From the NCBI GenBank assembly GCA_026195755.1, contig JAPHRL010000124.1, positions 1 through 27,617 of the forward strand: a stretch of DNA of 27,617 nt, read 5' to 3'. Origin of the DNA: Kangiella sp. Lineage in GTDB: Bacteria; Pseudomonadota; Gammaproteobacteria; Enterobacterales; Kangiellaceae. A program made the position numbers and the translations under genes. Shown here one piece after another: positions 7,878 through 16,483 of this stretch (within the stretch, counting starts at the first letter, position 1; every line of letters begins with the position of its first letter). The notes beneath the pieces were generated by a model, which was given only the letters and a program-made list of their open reading frames with translations, searched no databases and had not been told where the DNA came from.

Positions 7878-10120
7878 CAGACGCCTCCCAGAATATTATG
7901 GAATGGACTCAATTTTGGACGCTTAAGATCTTCTTCGCCTTTGGCTAATGCGGTTTTCTGTAAGGCTTTAGAACGGCGTGTCCAACAATCCACCTGATAG
8001 ATGTTTAATGGTTCTGGGCAGTGACCTTCCGTTGGCAAGCTCTCTGGACACTGCCAACGCGCTTTAATACGGTCACCAACCGCACCCATACGACCTTTAA
8101 CTTCTTGCATCACATCCTGTGCAGACACATAGTCAAAGTTTTTCAGATCGAGCAAGTTGCCCATCACACGTAGTACTTTCCACGCTGGCTTAACCTGACC
8201 CGGGGCACTAACGCAGGCATTAAAATCCTGCCAATGACCATTCACATTCACATAAGAACCCGGGGTTTCGAGGAAGCTGGCGATCGGCAAAATAATATCC
8301 GCATATTCAAACGCTTCATCATCATTATAGCTACTAAGTGCGACCACAAATTCACTGGCCTTTAAGCTGGATTTTGCCTGCTCCGCATGAACCGCCTCTT
8401 TACCAATTTCAGTTTTCAATAAAATAAATGCTTTTTTCCCATCATTCAGCATCTGCTGAGCAGTTTGTCCACCTTCTTCAACATCAGCTCCACCCGGACC
8501 ACGATGTGGAATTGCACCGGCCAAATATGCACCAGCGCTATTGCCACCATGAGTCATGATGCCAAAGGTTGCACCTGATAAGCCGGCTATTGCGCGACAA
8601 AGCATCCTTAAAGCTGCTGAATGGTTAAATTCCAGTGCCCCCAAGCCCAATACAACGCCTTTCTTTTCCGCTTTAGTTAGCATTTTGGCAATATTGATAT
8701 GCGCCTGTTCAACTTTACTGTCTTTGAGCAACTCATCCAGACCTTCATAGCCCAGACTGTCCGCTGATACACCCTCAGCAGCCATCGCCTGATCAAGTAA
8801 ATACTTCGCCACTCCAGCCACTTGCTGTAACCAATCATCAGGAGTTGCTTCAATTTCGTGGAGCACATTAAAATTATTGTAGATTTTTCGTGCATTGATT
8901 GTCGCAATTTGTCCATGCCGAGTTGCCTTACGTACTCGAAGGGCTGCTAAAGGTTGATCTTTACGCAAGTCACTGCCAACCAATAGGCAGGCATCTAAAG
9001 CTTCAAGTTCCGATAATTCAATACTCAGCTCGGGAAACAACGACTCATTCCCTTGCATCGAATAATCACTGATTCGAATGCGATGATCAACGTTGTTTGA
9101 ACCCAGCCCGCGAATCAGCTTTTGTAGTAAATACATTTCTTCGGTGGTCGCGCTAGCACTACTGATAGCGCCAATATGCTCTGCACCATCGGTTTGAACG
9201 ATCATGTTCAACTTGCTAGCCACTTTTTCTAAAGCAGTTTCCCAATCAGCCGTTTGCCACTCACCATTGACCCTCATCATCGGTTCAAGCAAACGACGAT
9301 TATCATTATCCGGCATAGTCACGGCCTCGTATGAATAACGATCACGATCCGATAACCAGACTTCATTGACCGCTTCATTATCTTTGGGCACAACCCGAAT
9401 AACTTGATTACGATGAGTATGCACATGCAAATTAGCACCAATGCAATCGTGCGGCGATACTGAGTCATACTGGGTCATTTCCCAGGCGCGAGCACGATAA
9501 CGAGACGGTTTGGCTGTTAAAGCGCCAACCGGACACAAATCAATGATATTGCCGGATACTTCGGAGTCCACAGATTTTTCAATGAAGGTGGTTATTTCCA
9601 TATGCTCACCACGACCTGTCGCTCCCATTTCACGAATACCAGCAATTTCACGGCCAAAACGAACGCAGCGAGTGCAGTGAATGCATCGCGTCATGTCGGT
9701 TTCAATCAGTGGGCCAATATTCTTATCAACAACTGCCCGCTTACCTTCACAAAATCGCGATACATCACGTCCGTAACCCATGGCCAAATCTTGCAGTTCA
9801 CATTCGCCACCCTGATCACAGATCGGACAATCCAATGGGTGATTAATGAGCAGGAATTCCATCACCGACTTCTGTCCATCCTGCGCCATATTGGAACCAG
9901 TCTTAACAACCATGCCATCAGAAATTGGTGTGGCGCAGGCGGGCAACGGCTTGCGGACGCCATCAACTTCGACCAGACACATACGGCAGTTGGCCGCGAT
10001 GGACAGTTTTTTGTGGTAACAAAAACGAGGAATGGTGATGCCATTGGCATCAGCCACTTCGATAATCATCGAGCCTTCTTCGGCTTCAATTTTTCGGCCA
10101 TCGACTTCTATCGAAATCAT
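7877..10120 (-). CDS. nuoG: NADH:quinone oxidoreductase subunit G (NuoG), N7-less form
   Basis: This is the 747-residue largest peripheral-arm subunit. The N-terminal iron-sulfur region is complete. Cys34, 45, 48 and 62 form the [2Fe-2S] N1b site. His94 with Cys98, 101 and 107 forms N5. Cys146, 149, 152 and 196 form N4. A molybdopterin-oxidoreductase-like domain follows. The additional CxxCxxxC...C motif that binds cluster N7 in E. coli-type enzymes is not present: the equivalent region (about 215-250) has only one cysteine, in SPHDCIGANL. Length is well below the ~900 residues of E. coli NuoG and closer to alphaproteobacterial and mitochondrial 75-kDa subunits. The gene lies 17 bases after nuoF. 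Confidence 0.97.
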   Translation of the reverse strand: MISIEVDGRKIEAEEGSMIIEVADANGITIPRFCYHKKLSIAANCRMCLVEVDGVRKPLPACATPISDGMVVKTGSNMAQDGQKSVMEFLLINHPLDCPICDQGGECELQDLAMGYGRDVSRFCEGKRAVVDKNIGPLIETDMTRCIHCTRCVRFGREIAGIREMGATGRGEHMEITTFIEKSVDSEVSGNIIDLCPVGALTAKPSRYRARAWEMTQYDSVSPHDCIGANLHVHTHRNQVIRVVPKDNEAVNEVWLSDRDRYSYEAVTMPDNDNRRLLEPMMRVNGEWQTADWETALEKVASKLNMIVQTDGAEHIGAISSASATTEEMYLLQKLIRGLGSNNVDHRIRISDYSMQGNESLFPELSIELSELEALDACLLVGSDLRKDQPLAALRVRKATRHGQIATINARKIYNNFNVLHEIEATPDDWLQQVAGVAKYLLDQAMAAEGVSADSLGYEGLDELLKDSKVEQAHINIAKMLTKAEKKGVVLGLGALEFNHSAALRMLCRAIAGLSGATFGIMTHGGNSAGAYLAGAIPHRGPGGADVEEGGQTAQQMLNDGKKAFILLKTEIGKEAVHAEQAKSSLKASEFVVALSSYNDDEAFEYADIILPIASFLETPGSYVNVNGHWQDFNACVSAPGQVKPAWKVLRVMGNLLDLKNFDYVSAQDVMQEVKGRMGAVGDRIKARWQCPESLPTEGHCPEPLNIYQVDCWTRRSKALQKTALAKGEEDLKRPKLSPFHNILGGV

Positions 10121-10137
10121 AAAATTATCGTGCCTCG

Positions 10138-11433
10138 TTATTCATTAACTGCGTGCTTTGCGGTTCGCTCTTGTTCAGCAACCGCCTGCTCAATTTTCGC
10201 TTCAAATTCTTGTTTGAAACACTTAATAAAACTTTGCACTGGCATAGCTGCAGCATCGCCCAGCGCACAAATTGTTCGACCCATAATATTGCCAGCGATT
10301 TCATCCAAATCCTTCAGGTCGCTTTGTTTACCCTGGCCATTGGCAATCCGGTGTATCATACGTGACATCCAGCCTGTACCTTCGCGACAAGGAGTGCATT
10401 GTCCGCAAGACTCTTCGTAGTAAAAATGGGCAATGCGTCCTAATATTTCGACCATGTCGGTATCTTCATCCATGATAATCACAGCTCCCGATCCCAACAT
10501 TGAACCAGCCTTGCCTATGGCATCATAATCCATAGTGATATCCATCATCACATCGGCTGGCAACACTGGCGCACTGGAACCGCCAGGGATAACGGCTTTC
10601 AATTTTTTACCATCCTTCATACCACCAGCCATTTCCAGTAAATCTTTGAAGGGTGTGCCTAAACCAATTTCATAATTGCCCGGCTTATTGACATGTCCTG
10701 ATACTGAAAAGATTTTAGTGCCGCCATTATTCTCTTTGCCCAGCTCTAAAAACCACTTGCCGCCTTTATCTAAAATAACCGGTACCGAAGCATAGCTTTC
10801 AGTGTTATTCACATTGGTTGGACGGCCATACAAACCATAATTCGCAGGGAACGGTGGCTTAAAGCGTGGTTGGCCTTTCTTACCTTCCAAAGATTCCAGC
10901 AGTGCGGTTTCTTCGCCACAAATATAAGCGCCAGCACCAATATGACTGTGTAAATCAAAATCTACGTCAGAGCCTAAAATGCTCTTGCCTAATAAGCCTG
11001 CTTTATAGGCTTCCTTGAGAGCCTGCTCAAAACGGTCTATTGGCTCGTAAAACTCGCCGCGCATATAGTTATAGCCCACGGTCGCACCCATCACATAACC
11101 GCCAATCGCCATACCTTCGATCAGCTGGTGCGGATTAAAGCGTAAAATGTCCCGGTCTTTAAAAGTACCCGGCTCACCCTCATCTGAGTTACAGACCACA
11201 TATTTTTGTCCCGGCGCATGTCGCGGCATAAAGCTCCACTTCAGACCAGTCGGGAAACCAGCTCCTCCGCGTCCTCGTAAAGCTGATAACTTAAGTTCTT
11301 CAATAATTTCTTCCGGTGGCGTTTTTTCTGCTAGAATTTTGCGCCACATGCGATAGCCACCCGCCGACTCATAGGTCTTGAGCGTCCAAGGCTTATCCAG
11401 GTGCAAAGTTCTAAAACAGACTTCATTTGCCAT
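10138..11433 (-). CDS. nuoF: NADH:quinone oxidoreductase subunit F (NuoF), NADH- and FMN-binding
   Basis: This 431-residue peripheral-arm subunit oxidises NADH, passing electrons by FMN to cluster N3. Seen are the glycine-rich GRGGAGFPTGLKW nucleotide motif (54-66), CNSDEGEPGTFKDRD (81-95) for FMN, and the ICGEETALLESLEG segment (171-184). The N3 [4Fe-4S] ligands are Cys343, Cys346 and Cys349 (ESCGQCTPCREG) plus Cys389. Length is normal. It follows nuoE with a 14-base gap holding its ribosome site and precedes nuoG in the usual E-F-G order of the NADH dehydrogenase module. Confidence 0.98.
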   Translation of the reverse strand: MANEVCFRTLHLDKPWTLKTYESAGGYRMWRKILAEKTPPEEIIEELKLSALRGRGGAGFPTGLKWSFMPRHAPGQKYVVCNSDEGEPGTFKDRDILRFNPHQLIEGMAIGGYVMGATVGYNYMRGEFYEPIDRFEQALKEAYKAGLLGKSILGSDVDFDLHSHIGAGAYICGEETALLESLEGKKGQPRFKPPFPANYGLYGRPTNVNNTESYASVPVILDKGGKWFLELGKENNGGTKIFSVSGHVNKPGNYEIGLGTPFKDLLEMAGGMKDGKKLKAVIPGGSSAPVLPADVMMDITMDYDAIGKAGSMLGSGAVIIMDEDTDMVEILGRIAHFYYEESCGQCTPCREGTGWMSRMIHRIANGQGKQSDLKDLDEIAGNIMGRTICALGDAAAMPVQSFIKCFKQEFEAKIEQAVAEQERTAKHAVNE

Positions 11434-11447
11434 CGGTTAACTAACCT

Positions 11448-11942
11448 CTAATTCAGATCGCGAATTAAATCCGCCATCTTTTCCACTGTTAAGTTTTCGT
11501 GATATTGCTTATCCACTTCCAGCATTGGTGCACCACCACAAGCGGCCATGCACTCGACTTCTTTTAAGGAAATACGACCATCTTCGCTGGTTTGTCCCGG
11601 CTCAATACCAAGCTCATCTTTAAACCATTTTTTTAATGCTTCGCTGCCCGCCATCATGCATGACACATTAGTGCAGAGAGAGACTACATGTTTACCACCT
11701 GGCTCTAAGCGAAACATCGAATAAAATGTTGCTACTTCATAAGCCGCTATGCGTGGAATTTCCAAATAGTCAGCCGATGCATCCATCGCTTCTCGACTTA
11801 AATGTCCTAACTCATCCTGCACAATTGTCAGCACCGGAATAATCGCCGAACGTTTTCGTTCGGTAGGATACTTGCCAATCCATAGGTCAATTTTCTTGAT
11901 TGCCTCAGGAGACAGCATAGTTTTTAAGTCATTTGCACTCAT
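11448..11942 (-). CDS. nuoE: NADH:quinone oxidoreductase subunit E (NuoE), [2Fe-2S] subunit
   Basis: This 164-residue thioredoxin-like ferredoxin subunit of the NADH module carries the off-path cluster N1a. The four ligands are visible as Cys90 and Cys95 (CTNVSC) and Cys131 and Cys135 (CMAAC), in the normal spacing. Length matches the family. It starts 2 bases after the nuoD stop and is followed by nuoF, its direct structural partner. Confidence 0.97.
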   Translation of the reverse strand: MSANDLKTMLSPEAIKKIDLWIGKYPTERKRSAIIPVLTIVQDELGHLSREAMDASADYLEIPRIAAYEVATFYSMFRLEPGGKHVVSLCTNVSCMMAGSEALKKWFKDELGIEPGQTSEDGRISLKEVECMAACGGAPMLEVDKQYHENLTVEKMADLIRDLN

Positions 11943-11944
11943 GG

Positions 11945-13198
11945 TTATCGATCAATTTCTCCGAATACAATGTCCTGGGTACCGATTATCGCTACCACAT
12001 CGGCCAACATATGACCCGCCGCCATTTCATTCATGGCGCTTAAATGGGCAAAACCAGCAGCACGAATTTTCACGCGATACGGCTTGTTAGCCCCATCAGA
12101 AACCAGATAAACTCCAAACTCACCCTTGGGGTGTTCAATTGCAGCGTAGGCTTCTCCTTCTGGTACACAGTAGCCTTCAGTGAACAATTTAAAATGATGT
12201 ATTAAGGCTTCCATATCATCTTTCATGGTTTCGCGATCTGGCGGGGTCACTTTATGGTTTTCTAACATGACCGGGCCTGGATTTTCACGCAACCACTCCA
12301 CACACTGACGAATTATCTTATTCGACTGGCGCATCTCTTCCACTCGCACCAGATAGCGGTCATAACAATCGCCAGTTTTACCAATCGGAATATCAAAATC
12401 CATCTTGTCATACACTTCATACGGCTGTTTTTTGCGTAGATCCCAGGCGATGCCTGAACCTCGCAACATTGGCCCACTAAAGCCCAGCTGTAGTGCGCGC
12501 TCCGGGGTCACTACGCCAATGCCAACGGTTCTCTGTTTCCAGATTCTATTTTCGGTCAGCAGGGCTTCGTATTCATCAACTCGGTCAGGGAAGGTTTCGG
12601 TAAAGTCCCAGATGAAATCCAATAACGAACCTTGCCGATTAGCATTAAGTTCATCCACCTTTTTCTCATTACTAAAAGGCGACACCTTGTACTGCGGCAT
12701 CTCATCAGGTAAATCGCGATAGACACCGCCTGGACGGAAATAAGTAGCATGCATGCGTGCACCACTCACCGCCTCATAACAATCCATCAAGGTTTCTCGC
12801 TCACGAAAAGCATAGAGGAAAACTGTCATGGCGCCGATATCCAGTGCGTGCGCACCGATCCACATCAAGTGATTTAAAATGCGGGTGATTTCCGAAAACA
12901 TGACGCGAATGTACTGCGCACGTTCCGGTGGCTTGATGCCCATTAACTTTTCAATCGACAGAACATAGGCATGCTCATTACACATCATGGACACGTAATC
13001 AAGTCGGTCCATGTAGCCAATGCTTTGATTGTAGGGTTTGCTTTCCGCGAGCTTTTCTGTGGCGCGATGCAACAAACCCACATGAGGATCTGCTCGCACC
13101 ACTGTCTCACCGTCCATTTCCAGAATTAAACGCAAGACACCATGCGCAGCAGGATGCTGGGGACCGAAGTTAATAGTGTAGTTACGAATTTCAGCCAC
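11945..13198 (-). CDS. nuoD: NADH:quinone oxidoreductase subunit D (NuoD), GTG start
   Basis: This 417-residue 49-kDa-type subunit is related to the large subunit of [NiFe] hydrogenases. It lines the quinone-binding cavity with NuoB. The N-terminal FGPQHPAAHG (11-20, with the two family histidines) and the YMDRLDYVSMM segment (quinone-site tyrosine about residue 68) are seen, as is the conserved C-terminal DIVFGEIDR. A longer frame opens upstream at 13228. I chose the GTG at 13198 because it gives the family-typical N-terminus (VAEIRNYTINFGPQHP) and length, has GGGGG 6 bases upstream, and overlaps the nuoC stop by 8 bases. It is followed after 2 bases by nuoE. Confidence 0.96.
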   Translation of the reverse strand: MAEIRNYTINFGPQHPAAHGVLRLILEMDGETVVRADPHVGLLHRATEKLAESKPYNQSIGYMDRLDYVSMMCNEHAYVLSIEKLMGIKPPERAQYIRVMFSEITRILNHLMWIGAHALDIGAMTVFLYAFRERETLMDCYEAVSGARMHATYFRPGGVYRDLPDEMPQYKVSPFSNEKKVDELNANRQGSLLDFIWDFTETFPDRVDEYEALLTENRIWKQRTVGIGVVTPERALQLGFSGPMLRGSGIAWDLRKKQPYEVYDKMDFDIPIGKTGDCYDRYLVRVEEMRQSNKIIRQCVEWLRENPGPVMLENHKVTPPDRETMKDDMEALIHHFKLFTEGYCVPEGEAYAAIEHPKGEFGVYLVSDGANKPYRVKIRAAGFAHLSAMNEMAAGHMLADVVAIIGTQDIVFGEIDR

Positions 13199-13886
13199 GT
13201 TTGCCCCCTTGCTCAGGACTGCCAACATAGACTGCCGGATCTTTTTCTTTGCGAATCACCCGTGGCACCAATACGCGCGGTTCAATTGACACCGGCTCAT
13301 ATACACAGCGCTTTTGTTTAGCATCATAGCGCAACTCAACATTGCCAATTAAAGGGAAATCTTTGCGGAAAGGATGACCGATAAAACCATAATCAGTCAA
13401 AATACGACGCAAATCAGGATGGCCTTCAAACAGAATACCAAACAGATCAAACGCTTCACGCTCATACCAGTTAGCACTATTCCAGACAGGAATAACGGAG
13501 GGTAACATCGGACGATTTTCTTTAACGAAACACTTAACACGTAATCGCTGGTTATGACTAACCGATAGTAGATGATAAACCACGGCAAATCGATCTCGCT
13601 GCCACTCTTGATGAACCGGCGAACTTCTAGCCTCACGCGCGCGACCAAAACCTGAGCCTGTCGCTTCGGTGGTCGCCCATTCATCTTGTCCATAGCTCAA
13701 ATAGTCAACCACAGTCAGATCCATTAACTGCTCAAATTTGAGTTCATCTTGATCACGCAACTCTATGGCCACATCGAGCAAATCATCTCGCGCTACTTCA
13801 ATGGTCAATTCGCCAAAAGCTTTATCACAAGCAATCAGCTTATCGCCAAAAATGTCTCCGAGTGTGTTCACTAATGACTTAGCCAA
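13191..13886 (-). CDS. nuoC: NADH:quinone oxidoreductase subunit C (NuoC), probable TTG start
   Basis: This 30-kDa-type peripheral subunit packs against NuoD. The diagnostic ERE/DLFGI segment is seen as YEREAFDLFGILFEGHPDLRRILTDYGF, followed by HPFRKDFP. An ATG at 13949 is in frame but would overlap nuoB by 71 bases and add residues unlike the family. The first plausible start after that is a TTG at 13886-13884, preceded at 6 bases by AGAGGT, giving 231 residues and a 5-8 base overlap with nuoB. A GTG five codons later (13871) is a weaker alternative. It is a separate protein from NuoD, unlike the NuoCD fusion of E. coli. Confidence 0.9.
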   Translation of the reverse strand: MAKSLVNTLGDIFGDKLIACDKAFGELTIEVARDDLLDVAIELRDQDELKFEQLMDLTVVDYLSYGQDEWATTEATGSGFGRAREARSSPVHQEWQRDRFAVVYHLLSVSHNQRLRVKCFVKENRPMLPSVIPVWNSANWYEREAFDLFGILFEGHPDLRRILTDYGFIGHPFRKDFPLIGNVELRYDAKQKRCVYEPVSIEPRVLVPRVIRKEKDPAVYVGSPEQGGKRG

Positions 13887-14439
13887 GCGACACCTCTTTG
13901 TTTGAGGAAATAGTTTTCCCTGAGCCAGTGTGCGCAACAGAGTCTTCATTGTGAGCCATAGAACGAGGGATTACTTTCTGACGGCGAATTTTATTTTGAA
14001 GTTGAATAATACCGTATAGGAGAGCTTCAGCTGTGGGCGGACAACCCGGCACATAAATATCAACCGGGATAATGCGGTCGCAACCCCGAACAACGGAATA
14101 GGAATAATGGTAATAACCGCCACCATTGGCGCAGGAACCCATGGATATTACCCATTTAGGATCTGGCATCTGGTCATATACACGACGCAGTGGCGGAGCC
14201 ATTTTATTGGTCAAAGTCCCGGCTACAATCATTACATCTGATTGGCGAGGACTGGGCCTGAAAACCATTCCAAATCGATCCATATCATAGCGTGCGGCAC
14301 CAGCATGCATCATTTCGATGGCACAACAAGCCAGGCCAAAAGTTACCGGCCACATTGAACCCGTACGCGCCCAGTCAAAGAGATCTTTGATACTGGTAGT
14401 TACAAATCCGTCACCCTGTAATTGCTGTTCCAGTCCCAT
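13879..14439 (-). CDS. nuoB: NADH:quinone oxidoreductase subunit B (NuoB), N2 cluster subunit
   Basis: This 186-residue peripheral-arm subunit holds the terminal [4Fe-4S] cluster N2 that reduces quinone. The unusual tandem-cysteine ligand pair Cys38-Cys39 (GLACCAIEM) is present, with Cys103 (GSCANGGG) and Cys133 (GCPPTAEAL). AGGTG lies about 8 bases before the ATG. The gene is separated from nuoA by 69 bases with no obvious promoter. The C-terminal ~25 residues are polar and variable and overlap the nuoC start region. Confidence 0.97.
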   Translation of the reverse strand: MGLEQQLQGDGFVTTSIKDLFDWARTGSMWPVTFGLACCAIEMMHAGAARYDMDRFGMVFRPSPRQSDVMIVAGTLTNKMAPPLRRVYDQMPDPKWVISMGSCANGGGYYHYSYSVVRGCDRIIPVDIYVPGCPPTAEALLYGIIQLQNKIRRQKVIPRSMAHNEDSVAHTGSGKTISSNKEVSLG

Positions 14440-14508
14440 TGTCGCACCTATTAATTACAATACGTTTCAATTAACAGAAACCACCAAAGAATGATTCATA
14501 AAAGGCAG

Positions 14509-14865
14509 TTATTCCCACTCCAAGGCTCCTTTTTTCCATTCGTAGGCAAACCCGATCAAGAGCAATAATAAAAAGACCCCCATACTAATAACACCAAACC
14601 AACCCACATCATCAAAAACCACTGCCCACGGGAATAAAAAAGCAATTTCCAAATCAAATATAATGAACAAAATGGCAACTAGATAAAAGCGCACATCAAA
14701 TTTCATTCGGGAATCATCAAAGGCATCAAAGCCGCATTCAAATGCTTTTTCTTTGTCGGGATCAGGATTGGTTGGGCTAGCAAAATATCCGACTAACAAC
14801 AGTCCTGTGCCGAATACCAGCCCAATAATGATAAATACGAGGATTGGTGCATATTGTTCTATCAT
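14509..14865 (-). CDS. nuoA: NADH:quinone oxidoreductase subunit A (NuoA)
   Basis: This 118-residue, three-helix membrane subunit is homologous to ND3. The conserved loop between helices 1 and 2 is seen as FECGFDAFDDSRMKFDVRFY (43-62). It includes the family cysteine (Cys45), which in mitochondria reports the active/deactive state. It is the first gene of the 14-gene nuo operon. There is little ribosome-binding-site signal before the ATG, only an ATGAG/CTCAT inverted repeat at about 14873-14883. Confidence 0.96.
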   Translation of the reverse strand: MIEQYAPILVFIIIGLVFGTGLLLVGYFASPTNPDPDKEKAFECGFDAFDDSRMKFDVRFYLVAILFIIFDLEIAFLFPWAVVFDDVGWFGVISMGVFLLLLLIGFAYEWKKGALEWE

Positions 14866-14993
14866 AGGTATATGAGTCTCATGCGCGCCCTTGATTCCTT
14901 ATTTATCAATAAGTTTCTACTTATTTAGAAATACCTTACCAGCAGTTCAAGGATTTGGCTAGCCCCCAAGGCGCACGCCCTTAATCTGGCAAG

Positions 14994-15022
14994 TTAATAT
15001 GCATTAGAACACAAAGTTACAA
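14994..15022 (-). promoter_or_regulatory. Candidate promoter for the nuo operon
   Basis: On the minus strand there is a -35-like TTGTAA (15017-15022), a 17-base spacer and a -10-like TATTAA (14994-14999), 4 of 6 matches each. The resulting leader would be about 120 bases. A second weaker pair (TTGAAC, 17 bases, TAAATA) lies nearer nuoA. The 234-base divergent region 14866-15099 must also hold the promoter for the first HD-GYP gene, which I could not place with confidence. No tRNA gene is seen here, although in several gammaproteobacteria a tRNA-Leu precedes nuoA. Confidence 0.3.
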
Positions 15023-15099
15023 AATATCGCTATAGAACACTTTGCTATTTTAGGTAATTATTTTAGTATGAATTAACACGACCCAAGTGATGTATCTCA

Positions 15100-16389
15100 A
15101 TGATTTTTAAACGTAGCAAGAAAGAGCAAGACGATACTTCAACCACACGGGAGTCAGATAGCCAGCGCAAAAAGCGTACCCGTTTGGTCAAAATCAAGAT
15201 CCCTGTTGACGAACTCACCCTTGGTATGCAAATTGCCGAGCTTGATCGCCCTTGGACTGAAGTACCTGTATTGTTCCAAGGATTCCCGCTGCAAAATCAG
15301 GAAGATCTCGACACTCTTGCGGTCTACTGTAATCATGTTTACGTGGAGCTCGATGAAGAGTACTGGGAAACTATTAAACACGACTACCCCAATGCTGAAT
15401 ACAAGCAAGCGCGCTCTGAAGCCGAAGAAGCACACCATAGCCTGCATCAAGAACTGCCTCGTGCTGAGCGAATTTTTAAAGCCTCTAAGAAAAGCATCAA
15501 GCTGCTCTTAGACGCTGTCAAAAATAACAAAGCCATTAATATAGACGAGTCTAAGCAACTGGTTTCAGAGTGCGTCACCAGCATACTGGCCAACCCCAAT
15601 GCCATGTTTTGGTTATCTCGCATCAAGGACAGTGATGAATATACCTCGGAGCACTGCTTGCGAGTCAGCATTATGTCCATCGCCTTTGGCCAACTGCTTG
15701 GCTTCAACCTAGAAGAACTTGAAACAATTGGTATGTGCGGCCTGCTACACGATGTCGGTAAAATGAAGGTTCCACAGGAAATTCTCAATAAACCAGGCCC
15801 TTTAACCGATGACGAATTTAAAGTTATGCGGGAGCACACGGTTCTTGGTTATATTTTCTTGAAGCAGCACGGAGGCTTTGATGAAGTTGTCTGTGACGTA
15901 GCTCATGGGCACCATGAACGAGTTGACGGAAAAGGTTACCCCCAACGCCTGGAAAGCGAGCGTATCGGCATGTACCCAAAGATCATCGGCATTATCGATG
16001 CTTACGATGCGATCACCAGTGATAGAGTGTTCCGTGATGGTTTAGCTCCACTTGAAGCACTGGGTATTCTATTTAAAGAACGCGGCAAACACTTCGATAC
16101 CGAACTGGTAGAAAAATTTATCCAGATGGTTGGTATTTATCCGCCCGGTAGTTTGGTGGAGATGACCAATGGTGAAACAGGCATTGTTCTCGCAGCCAAC
16201 CCCGATCAAAAGCTTAAGCCTAAAATTGAGATTATTCTCGATCCACAAGGTAATTTTCGTCGGCCTATTGTTATAGACTTAACCAAAGAGCAATATGATC
16301 AGGGCAACAATCTCTACGCAATTAAGAAACCATTAAGAGATAGCTCTCGGGATATTAACCTAGAAGATTTCATACGCGGTAATGGCTAA
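15100..16389 (+). CDS. DUF3391/HD-GYP domain protein 1, probable c-di-GMP phosphodiesterase
   Basis: At 429 residues, soluble, with no signal peptide or membrane helix. A charged N-terminus (1-30) is followed by a DUF3391-type region (about 31-150, with VDELTLGMQIAELDRPWTEVPV) and an HD-GYP domain (about 170-345). Metal and catalytic residues are all seen: His185 (EHCLR), His217-Asp218 (HDVGK), His246, the paired His271-His272, and Asp303 (DAYDA). The signature HHERVDGKGYP (271-281) is canonical. The family hydrolyses cyclic di-GMP to GMP or pGpG. A conserved ~80-residue C-terminal segment follows. It is the first of three tandem paralogues and the only one with a fully canonical signature. 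A weak ribosome site precedes the ATG. The domain assignment is sure; the activity is inferred. Confidence 0.9.
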   Translation: MIFKRSKKEQDDTSTTRESDSQRKKRTRLVKIKIPVDELTLGMQIAELDRPWTEVPVLFQGFPLQNQEDLDTLAVYCNHVYVELDEEYWETIKHDYPNAEYKQARSEAEEAHHSLHQELPRAERIFKASKKSIKLLLDAVKNNKAINIDESKQLVSECVTSILANPNAMFWLSRIKDSDEYTSEHCLRVSIMSIAFGQLLGFNLEELETIGMCGLLHDVGKMKVPQEILNKPGPLTDDEFKVMREHTVLGYIFLKQHGGFDEVVCDVAHGHHERVDGKGYPQRLESERIGMYPKIIGIIDAYDAITSDRVFRDGLAPLEALGILFKERGKHFDTELVEKFIQMVGIYPPGSLVEMTNGETGIVLAANPDQKLKPKIEIILDPQGNFRRPIVIDLTKEQYDQGNNLYAIKKPLRDSSRDINLEDFIRGNG

Positions 16390-16472
16390 TAGGCTCTTAT
16401 ATATAATACTTTTCATGCCGTTATTTTTGCTTGCACCCGTCCCTCTAAGCGAATAGTATAAAAATTCGACAC

Positions 16473-16480
16473 AAGGAGGT
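16473..16480 (+). promoter_or_regulatory. Near-perfect Shine-Dalgarno for the second HD-GYP gene
   Basis: AAGGAGGT lies 4 bases before the ATG at 16484. The first HD-GYP gene has almost none, so the second paralogue may be translated at a different rate. A TATAAA at 16457-16462 could be a -10 element, but no good -35 is at the right distance. Confidence 0.7.
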
Positions 16481-16483
16481 TGC

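Noticed and set aside
9602..10420. A 272-codon open frame on the plus strand opposite nuoG and nuoF
   Set aside because: It lies antisense to highly conserved cluster-binding regions, has no recognisable domain, and its composition reflects the codon pattern of the opposite strand. It is best explained as a shadow frame.
14866..15099. A tRNA-Leu gene before nuoA, as found in some gammaproteobacteria
   Set aside because: No acceptor, D or T-arm pattern is found on either strand. Only a small imperfect GC hairpin around 14967-14982 is present.
15447..15839. A 130-codon minus-strand frame inside the first HD-GYP gene
   Set aside because: It is antisense to the conserved HD region and has no ribosome site or family features. 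A similar shadow lies opposite the third HD-GYP gene at the equivalent place.
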